64,000 bases of DNA from assembly GCF_964340395.1 (NCBI RefSeq), contig NC_135558.1:22443564-22507563 (forward strand). The letters run 5' to 3'. Shown piece by piece: positions 57,901-64,000 of the stretch. The first letter of the stretch is position 1; each line of letters opens with the position of its first letter. The stretch comes from Glandiceps talaboti. Taxonomy: Eukaryota > Hemichordata > Enteropneusta > Spengelidae. The notes under the pieces were generated by a model. It saw nothing but the letters and a program-made list of their open reading frames with translations, did not search any database and was not told the origin of the DNA. Made by a program: the position numbers and the translations under genes.

Positions 57901-60893
57901 GACCGAACATCGCTATCGAGGATGGAACATCCAAGGCAAGCCCTCACTGCGAACTTTGTTCGCTTATAGTATCGAAAGAAAGCACGAACATCTAGCAGCA
58001 AGACTAGGTAGCGATTTGACAGACGCCAACAAAATGGAATTTTAGACTCTAATATTACTCTTCACACGTACAGAGTACTTTTTATAGGATAATATCATAA
58101 AAAGTGAATCAGAGCAAGCATCTAACCTAGAGTCTAAAATTAGATTTTATCCAATAATGGATATTTGTGTAATGTCGCGTCTTCATGGGGTCAGGTGTAA
58201 AAAAGACGGGTCAAAGTTTGGAAATGTGCACTCAGAGAACTGCGACACAACTGCTGACAGAGAGTTCTCAAATCATATTTCAGAGCTAAGGTAGCTATTG
58301 TCCTGCGTGTTCATTATAAAGCTGCCAAGTTCGCGTCACAATTTGTAAAATAACGCTACGACATTATATTAAACAATAAAGAATAAATAAGCCTTTGAAG
58401 TTTCTGTGCTCCTACTATAAATACTTCCTATGAATCTGGCCACAGCTACTCATGTCCTAGTCTAGCTGCTATAGACCTCAGGTGTTATTCCGAATTTACA
58501 ATACGACAAGGATGGGCGTTCGCCATCACAGCGAACTTCGTCGGGAGAAAGCCCGAACGTCTAGCAGCAAGACAACTTTCTATAGTGGTCTGAGTGCACC
58601 ATGCATACAATGAAAAGATGGAAAAGAAGATTATGCAAATACCCGACACTTCTTTATTTCTGTTGATATAGATGATGAGGCCAATTAACACATTTCTACC
58701 AGCTTAGCATATTAACTAACCTCGGATTTTCGAGGTTTTGAAGTTCTCAATTGGTCACACTTTAGCATCGGAGAGAATTGTAATGATAAGGGTAGTCGTG
58801 CAATTTTATGATCTATGGAAGAAATTTAGCTCTTAGACTACATCTGTGATTTTTTCTAGTCCGAGTGAAAGCTAGTTGTCAAAAACATTGTTCAAATGCC
58901 AGGAAAGCTTGCCATCCTCGACTGCACTTGGCTTTCATGATCCCCTACATACCCGGGATATGTACACCTGTTTCCACGGCAAATAATAAAAGAAATTGAA
59001 ACCAGCATAACATTGCTATTATGCATCAGAAAGTTTACATACTTCATGGTACGCATCATAACAGTTGAACAACTTTGATACTGTGATGTGATAAGGTATT
59101 ATTGCCCTACTTCGTCCCTGGGTAAAGTGTATACATTCTTGTTTTGATCGAGATTGACAGACACACCATCTGCTCCAAATCATATACATGCGTGAAAGGT
59201 GTGAAGTGAGCAGACAATCGTGACTGTATATTTTTGCAATAAAGCTTACAGATGATATGTATTTTCAGTGCTCACCTCCTTCCTTTGATGTAATAATCTT
59301 CAGATTCAACGAAAATATCAATACAAACACTTGAAACCCCTGAAAACAGAGCGTTTCTCACTGTAGAACAACAGCTTGTATCAATTCCTTAGCTTCCTGC
59401 TTTACCTTACATCGACGTTGGTGACACACTTTCGAAATGAAGTGCATGTGCGACCACATGATCAATCGATTAATTATGCAAATTATCATTAATATTCAAA
59501 GGAATTTTACCAAAACTTAATCAGTTCTTGCCATTACTCAATAGAATAATTGTGCCAAATTTCTTTGAATTGAGCCAGGTGTTTGCAGAAAACGATGACA
59601 CAGACAGACACACAAAGACACACACACATACACACACAGACTTTCACCCACTAATACATCTCTTCCTTACGGAAGAAAAAAATGACTAGGTGTGTTACAA
59701 AAAACAGCTGATGCCTGCAGCATGCAAATTTAGGTCACTATGGAAAACTAGTCAAAACCATGTGGCATGATCTAAGCCAATCACAGAAGGATGTACACAT
59801 GTAAAAAAGTGTGTTATAAATTGTGATATTGCCCTCATTGTCATGTGTGACTGTATATTTTCCATAAATAGTCAATCACCATATCAGTGTTCAGAACCAC
59901 ATAATACTCTATGACGCCTTCTTAATTAAATTTTCAGGGCTCTATCCAACAATTTTTAATAGTACAAGGAGCTTTGGCTGCTGCATCTGAAGATTGCCTG
60001 CAGTATTTTGAGTGTGTAGTGTATCAAAGTATACAATCAACTGAAATTATAGAGGTAAGTATGGTAATTAGGTCATCAAATCCTTTCAACTGAAATTATA
60101 GAGGTAAGTATGGTATGGGTGTCTGTACATGTGTAATGTGGTGGAGTGTTGTGTATGTGTCTGGATGGATGGGTGTGTGGGTGTCTGTACATGTGTAATG
60201 TGGTGGAGTGTTGTGTATGTGTCTGGATGGATGGGTGTGTGGGTGTCTGTACATGTGTAATGTGGTGGAGTGTTGTGTATGTGTCTGGATGGATGGGTGT
60301 GTGGGTGTCTGTACATGTGTAATGTGGTGGAGTGTTGTGTATGTGTCTGGATGGATGGGTGTGTGGGTGGGTGTATGACATTGAACATGCACTATATGAA
60401 AAGTCAAATTTACCCGCCTTTACCCAACCTTTACCCTACCTATGACCCACCTAACTACCATCTCTGTCAAGGGGTAGTACGAGACGAAGTGACACTTTTG
60501 ACAGCCTACAATCCCCAAGGGAGAGCTTATTGGGTAAACTAAGTCAAAGGGTCACTTCGTCTCATACTCACCACATTTACACATCCTCTGCTAAAGATTT
60601 ACCCCTTTGGAAAGACATGGTCAAATATGACTTTTCCTATAGTGATGTGTAATGTTTTTTTTGTTTGTTATACATGTAAGTGTCAGAATTGTGAATTTTT
60701 GTTGTATGTCAGAAATCGATTCAACTAAAAGTGAAATAATTTGACTTTATGATTTTACCTTATTTTAGCAAAGTGTATATTGTGTAACACTAGTAGCAGG
60801 TAATTGATTATTCTTGTTATCCATTCTTTGCAGAGAATAGGTAGTCCGCCTGCTGTCCATCATCCAGATATAGGAATTCCTGCACCAGATCTT
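42794..60893 (+). CDS. TSPN/laminin-G domain of a collagen-type protein (partial, 5 exons)
   Basis: Five consecutive exons, 42794-42947, 47969-48133, 55361-55556, 59938-60054 and 60834-60893, join without a frame break across four introns (phases 2, 2, 0, 0). They encode about 230 residues of a thrombospondin-N-terminal-like domain plus the start of a Pro-rich linker. Diagnostic phrases are VVDLLQG, LFPDRFPREFSILVKLQ, IGDGQWHFYALGVSKDYVTL, LLIGGH and FQGSIQQFLIV ... EDCLQYFEC. Fibrillar collagens V/XI have closely similar text in the same order (VDVL, LFP..FPEDFSIL, ADGKWH, FEGDIQQ, YCEHY..DC). Such domains precede the triple helix in secreted matrix collagens. Signal peptide, helix and C-propeptide lie outside the recognised exons. 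FACIT collagens or NELL-type proteins are alternatives. The gene lacks its 5' exon(s) and 3' part here. Confidence 0.85.
42948..47968 (+). other. TSPN gene intron 1
   Basis: 5.0 kb, of which 4.3 kb is the 65/67-bp array at 43147-47476. The remaining 200 bases at the left and 490 at the right show no other feature. Donor GTAAGC, acceptor TTATTTTGTCAG. Confidence 0.85.
43147..47476. repeat. 65/67-bp minisatellite, about 65 units, intronic
   Basis: The unit has CCACTATAGGTCCATGCCAG, GTGTACATGTAGTTAATGTA and AAGTGCTCTGAGCAGTGGAC, then TTGTA or TTTTGTA. Three binary variants are scattered through it: CCACTATA/CCGCTATA, GCAGTGG/GCAATGG and the TT indel. One unit near 45320 carries an extra ATGATGTA. 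AATGTAAAGTGCTCTGAGCA closely resembles the TGTAAAGCGCTTTGAGCA phrase found at the 3' ends of L2/CR1 LINEs and their SINEs, suggesting origin by amplification of such an end. Confidence 0.97.
47969..48133 (+). CDS. TSPN gene exon b
   Basis: Acceptor TTATTTTGTCAG, donor CTATCA|GTAAGT. It completes an Arg codon with the previous exon, then encodes FPREFSILVKLQ, a Q/T-rich loop and VYLSVHVGHRMFQLQI, the central beta-sandwich strands. Confidence 0.88.
48286..48722. repeat. 53-bp minisatellite from SINE-like sequence
   Basis: About six units with AAATGGGTACCTGGTAGGAT, GTGATTGTTTTGTGAAGGTT and TACCCAGCTGTAT. The first phrase is typical of the body of animal tRNA-SINEs, so the array appears to be a tandemly amplified SINE segment. 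One more partial unit lies about 130 bases to the right (48690-48722), after non-repeat sequence. Confidence 0.85.
49955..50150 (+). repeat. dispersed repeat B, copy 2, with MITE arm
   Basis: The left part (AAAATGTGAGTGAGC, CTTGTCACTATGAG) relates inversely to the right part of 42530-42652. The right part (ATTATGGCGATTTGGAACAT, ACCAGGGTAT) matches 19748-19850. Both may be sections of one larger element. Confidence 0.6.
51602..51799 (+). repeat. dispersed repeat C, copy 2
   Basis: Near-identical to 24045-24231, in the same orientation and 27.5 kb away, within intron 2. Confidence 0.85.
52842..54933. repeat. 51-bp minisatellite, about 41 units, with 254-bp higher-order repeat
   Basis: The unit is GCCAACTTAGATTCAAACTG, AGTACATACGCAAGGGATTA, TGGGATTATTA. 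Three units at about 53335, 53590 and 53844 lack one base (AAGGGATATGGG) and recur every 254 bp (5 x 51 - 1), each accompanied by an AACTTAAATTC unit; the later two are also followed by an AAGGGTTTATGG unit. This shows duplication of a five-unit block. Outside this zone units vary as TTATGG/CTATGG and TTAGCC/TTTGCC. Minus-strand open frames reflect the 17-codon unit and break at each one-base deletion. Confidence 0.97.
55361..55556 (+). CDS. TSPN gene exon c
   Basis: Acceptor TTATTGTTGATAG, donor TTTCAG|GTAAGG, ending at a codon boundary. It encodes IGDGQWHFYALGVSKDYVTL, then FIDC (a conserved Cys of the domain) and LLIGGHVHSWDTKFQ. The GDGQWH box corresponds to the (A/G)DGKWH box of collagen TSPN domains. 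Confidence 0.92.
55705..55863. mobile_element. foldback element (MITE-like)
   Basis: The left side GTGTTGACTGATTGTGAGGG, CAACATCATATGACTGTTTC is mirrored on the right by AGGAAACTGACATTATGTTG, CATGAGCATGATTAGTCAAC. Nested inside, GACTGTTTCC(C)TCG faces CTCGAGGGAAACAGTC. The element could fold almost completely. No target duplication was identified. Confidence 0.6.
57852..58006. mobile_element. foldback MITE, long form
   Basis: Ends are TAGTCTATCTGCTAGACCTC and, at the right, ACATCTAGCAGCAAGACTA, inverted copies of each other over about 16 bases with mismatches. A second inner pair GATGTTCTTCCGATAC / GTATCGAAAGAAAGCACGAA extends the foldback. The left half, inverted, is the 23903-23994 and 20532-20596 sequence. 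Confidence 0.75.
58458..58574. mobile_element. foldback MITE, diverged copy
   Basis: Begins TAGTCTAGCTGCTATAGACC and ends GAACGTCTAGCAGCAAGACA. It shares AATACGAC, GCGAACTTCGT and GAAAGC with the 57852-58006 copy 450 bases away, in the same orientation. Confidence 0.7.
59938..60054 (+). CDS. TSPN gene exon d
   Basis: Acceptor TTAAATTTTCAG, donor ATAGAG|GTAAGT, 39 whole codons. With the previous exon it makes FQ|GSIQQFLIV, the last strand of the domain, then ASEDCLQYFECVVYQ with the Cys pair that corresponds to the YCEHY..DC region of fibrillar collagens. Confidence 0.92.
60038..60115 (+). repeat. 49-bp-offset duplication of the exon d splice donor
   Basis: The 29 bases from CAACTGAAATTATAGAG through GTAAGTATGGTA (60038-60066) recur exactly at 60087-60115. 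The exon end and its donor are thus present twice, immediately before the 62-bp array. Use of the second donor would add 49 bases and shift the frame. Confidence 0.9.
60116..60371. repeat. 62-bp minisatellite, four units, intron 4
   Basis: The unit contains GTGTCTGTACATGTGTAATG, TGGTGGAGTGTTGTGTATGT, GTCTGGATGGATGGGTGTGT, GG. The four units look identical. The His/Thr-rich minus-strand frames come only from this repeat. Confidence 0.95.
60473..60570 (+). other. intronic long hairpin
   Basis: GAGACGAAGTGAC at 60481-60493 is the exact reverse complement of GTCACTTCGTCTC at 60551-60563. Pairing extends inwards through ACTTTTGAC / GTCAAAGG with one bulge and outwards through AGTA(C/T). The stem is about 25-28 bp with a 40-base loop. 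It could be a pre-miRNA-like hairpin or a tiny foldback element. Transcription through the intron is expected on the plus strand. Confidence 0.5.
60834..60893 (+). CDS. TSPN gene exon e
   Basis: Acceptor CCATTCTTTGCAG, donor GATCTT|GTAAGT, 20 whole codons encoding RIGSPPAVHHPDIGIPAPDL. The Pro-rich, short, phase-0 exon fits the variable linker between the TSPN domain and the triple helix in fibrillar collagens. Confidence 0.8.
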
Positions 60894-62654
60894 GTAAGTA
60901 GTCATATTATTGTCCAAACTCTGACTTTTCCATACCATTGCAATACATGTCATTTTGTAGGATATATGAGTATTAAGTGTTTTCAACAATTGGAAAAAAT
61001 TTAACTTCAAGACTTTTGTGACAAATGTGTTGCTTCTTTGACAGATTAAATATTTAATAAATAATAGTACTCAGTACAGTACTACACACACATATTAACA
61101 CATAAGAAAACTGTTTTAAAAAAAATAGTTCTTGCGTATAAACCAGTTGACAGTTATACCCAATGAAAAAGATATGGTATAATATCAGTGTACATTTTCT
61201 GTGAGTTCAAAATGTAATTTATAATTGTCCTTCCTTCAAGTTATGAATTATAGAATGATGCTGTACATGTCATGTCAATAAATGTTAGACCATCACCATC
61301 ACCATCACTTGTATATGAAATGATGAAGGCTCAATATATAGTTACCATAAGTTGAGCCTAATGGCTTCAATCTCTTGTCTCACATACCTAAATGTACTTA
61401 ACAAGTTTCATGGCTTTTCTTGTTGATATAAATTACCATCAACATGTCCAAAAATATTGCTTCTTATAAACATGGCTTCATATTATCTGTTGATGTAACA
61501 GATCATATGAAGTAAAATTATACTCTGTTATGATACGATGCACTTTTCAGTTGTAGAAGCCATGATAGGGACACAGTCCTGGTCTTAATAGATTTTATGA
61601 TTGCGTACATTTTTATATGAAAAGCTAGTGTAGACTTGGCCTGAAAGATCTAGTTGTTGTTCCCATTTATATAATACATGGCTGGGTAGCAAGTGGCTCC
61701 ATAGGCAGACCAATGAACAAGACATTTCAGAATTAGTCACTTAGTGCTGACATTGTTCAGCTCACAACTACATGCTTATATGTAAACGACTTGTCTCTTA
61801 ATTCTTATCTAGACAAATGTCTAAATTATGTATGGATATAATTCAAAAGCATAATTCATGTAAATTATGTATGGATATAATTCCAAAGCATAATTCATGG
61901 AACCACTAAAATTATGATTAGTGTGAGGCTGAAAGCTTTCTTTTTTGTTGGCACTCCTGGTTAGTCACCCTTCTCCCCCCCTCCCCCCCCCCCCCCCCCC
62001 CACATACATACACCTGATATGAGCAATTATAGGGGACATTCCCTCAATTATGAATTAGCACCTTGATGAGGACAGCAGTAATGAAATGCAGTTGTTCTCA
62101 CTTCTAAGGAACAACTTCTATTGCAGAAAATATCACATTTGAACACTGGAACAGATTCCAACATAAATGAAGTTCATTTTACTGACACCTAAAGTATTCA
62201 GAACTGCCTTCAAATTTCTTCCACACAGCAACGTACCAAATTCAGGTGATAAAACGTGATTCTGAGGGATTAAAATGGAGTGTGCTTTGCTATCGATTAT
62301 TTTAGAACAAATTGAAACCATCCTTTGAAGTGAATTATTTATATTTTACACTCAAATTCTGAAACCAACAGATAAAAGGAAATGTGAAGACACTTGCAAT
62401 AAAACATTTTATAGAATAACAGCAACAAGTTTGTTCTGTCAACCTCAAAATTTAATTACAATTATCATTTCAATAAACCATAAACACCTAAGTACAGGTG
62501 TAACTCTGCCTTTAAGAACCAAAACCCTATGGACACCAGTTCCAATCTCCAAAACACTCTGCACTGTAGGTCTTTGAGAGTAGAAAGTATATTATACACA
62601 CTGACTTCCATATGTTCCATGTCGTAGTTACATAATATACCAAAGTGTTCTAAG
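60894..62654 (+). other. TSPN gene intron 5 or beyond, no further exon recognised
   Basis: AT-rich, with a poly(C) tract at about 61983-62001 and a short direct repeat, TAAATTATGTATGGATATAA, at about 61822 and 61860. No Gly-X-Y exon was found before the window ends. Confidence 0.5.
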
Positions 62655-64000
62655 GTCATTTATCCCATTCCGGATACAGACAATTATGCCGATCACAATA
62701 ATTATCCCAATCAAGGTAGACGTTTATCCTGAACATGATAATTATCCCCATCAAGATAAGTGACACTGTTTAACCCGAACAGGATAATTATCCCCATCAA
62801 GATAAGTGACACTGTTTAACCCGAACAGGATAATTATCCCCATCATGATAAGTGACACTGTTTAACCCGAACAGGATAATTATCCCCATCAAGATAAGTG
62901 ACACTGTTTAACCCGAACAGGATAATTATCCCCATCAAGATAAGTGACACTGTTTAACCCGAACAGGATAATTATCCCCATCAAGATAAGTGACACTGTT
63001 TAACCCGAACAGGATAATTATCCCCATCAAGATAAGTGACACTGTTTAACCCTAACAGGATAATTATCCCCATCAAGATAAGTGACACTGTTTAACCCGA
63101 ACATGATAATTATCCCCATCAAGATAAGTGACACTGTTTAACCCGAACAGGATAATTATCCCCATCAAGATAAGTGACACTGTTTAACCCGAACAGGATA
63201 ATTATCCCCATCAAGATAAGTGACACTGTTTAACCCGAACAGGATAATTATCCCCATCAAGATAAGTGACACTGTTTAAGTTTAACCCGAACAGGATAAT
63301 TATCCCCATCAAGATAAGTGACACTGTTTAACCCGAACAGGATAATTATCCCCATCAAGATAAGTGACACTGTTTAACCCGAACAGGATAATTATCCCCA
63401 TCAAGATAAGTGACACTGTTTAACCCGAACAGGATAATTATCTCCATCATGATAAGTGACACTGTTTAAGTTTAACCCGAACAGGATAATTATCCCCATC
63501 ATGATAAGTGACACTGTTTAAGTTTAACCCGAACAGGATAATTATCCCCATCAAGATAAGTGACACTGTTTAAGTTTAACCCGAACAGGATAATTATCCC
63601 CATCAAGATAAGTGACACTGTTTAACCCGAACAGGATAATTATCCCCATCAAGATAAGTGACACTGTTTAACCCTAACAGGATAATTATCCCCATCAAGA
63701 TAAGTGACACTGTTTAACCCGAACAGGATAATTATCCCCATCAAGATAAGTGACACTGTTTAACCCTAACAGGATAATTATCCCCATCAAGATAAGTGAC
63801 ACTGTTTAACCCGAACAGGATAATTATCACCATCAAGATAAGTGACACTGTTTAACCCGAACAGGATAATTATCCCCATCATGATAAGTGACACTGTTTA
63901 ACCCTAACAGGATAATTATCCCCATCAAGATAAGTGACACTGTTTAACCCTAACAGGATAATTATCCCCATCAAGATAAGTGACACTGTTTAACCCTAAC
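62655..64000. repeat. 46-bp minisatellite, about 28 units, continues past the window
   Basis: The unit is GATAAGTGACACTGTTTAAC, CCGAACAGGATAATTATCCC, CATCAA. Four or five units carry a 6-base insertion (GTTTAAGTTTAACCC), making 52 bp, clustered at 63275-63580. Each unit contains the perfect palindrome GATAATTATC plus AGATAAG, hence several WGATAR sites. Variants are CCGAAC/CCTAAC and CAAGATAAG/CATGATAAG. Confidence 0.96.

Larger units (their letters stand above)
55557..59937 (+). other. TSPN gene intron 3
   Basis: 4.4 kb. This intron lacks a tandem array but holds at least three foldback elements (55705-55863, 57852-58006, 58458-58574) and is more CpG-bearing between 56500 and 58600 than elsewhere. 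An open minus-strand stretch at 56660-56869 starts with TTG, not ATG. The stretch 59450-59660 carries AATTATGCAAATTATCATTA and a CA-rich run resembling an inverted copy of the 5110-5345 repeat. Confidence 0.8.

Noticed and set aside
60076-60407. His/Thr/Pro-rich minus-strand frames
   Set aside because: Four copies of a 62-bp intronic repeat. They overlap the antisense of exon d's donor region.
62112-62190. Possible extra exon of the TSPN gene after CTATTGCAG
   Set aside because: The acceptor looks fair and phase fits, but the frame ends at TAA after 21 codons without a Pro/Gly-rich character or a donor. It is more likely chance.

Overview
This 64 kb window is eukaryotic, most likely nuclear DNA of a marine invertebrate animal. 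The grounds are GT-AG introns, a spliced gene for a thrombospondin-N-terminal-like (TSPN/laminin-G) domain of the kind found in collagens, a tRNA-derived SINE, CR1/L2-like LINE pieces, foldback MITE-like elements and many AT-rich minisatellites. The species cannot be fixed from the sequence. No bacterial-type operons, CRISPR arrays, IS elements or phage genes are visible.

Layout. 1-5.5 kb: non-coding DNA with a distant inverted repeat, a SINE that runs into a 39-bp tandem array, and a decayed LINE end. 5.5 kb: a strong candidate first coding exon (5542-5597, +). 6.4-9.7 kb: a 54-bp array, then a degenerate repeat block interrupted by a recent-looking LINE insertion (7741-9446, - strand) with a perfect 9-bp target duplication. 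9.7-34 kb: almost gene-free, with dispersed repeats, microsatellites, LINE remnants and large arrays of 54 bp (24.3-26.1 kb), 66 bp (27.0-28.0 kb) and 44 bp (30.7-32.3 kb). 34-40.6 kb: two arrays of the same 27-bp unit bracket a small minus-strand gene model (35364-37127), a promoter-like CpG-bearing interval (37128-37528) and a broken plus-strand coding region (37529-38059). 42.8-60.9 kb: five consecutive in-phase exons of a secreted collagen-type gene on the + strand.

The collagen-type gene is the best supported gene. Its exons total 692 bp spread over 18 kb. Most of its introns carry a private satellite: about 66 bp in intron 1, 53 bp and 51 bp in intron 2, 62 bp in intron 4, and 46 bp downstream of the last exon seen. 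Several satellites look like amplified pieces of SINE or LINE 3' ends.

Most long open frames here are artefacts of tandem arrays whose unit length is a multiple of three (27, 39, 51, 54, 66 bp), and are not annotated as genes. I found no convincing new molecular system. The observations most worth following are the satellite-in-every-intron architecture, the signal-peptide-like start fused to a reverse transcriptase, the paired 27-bp arrays around a gene, and the duplicated splice donor beside an array.
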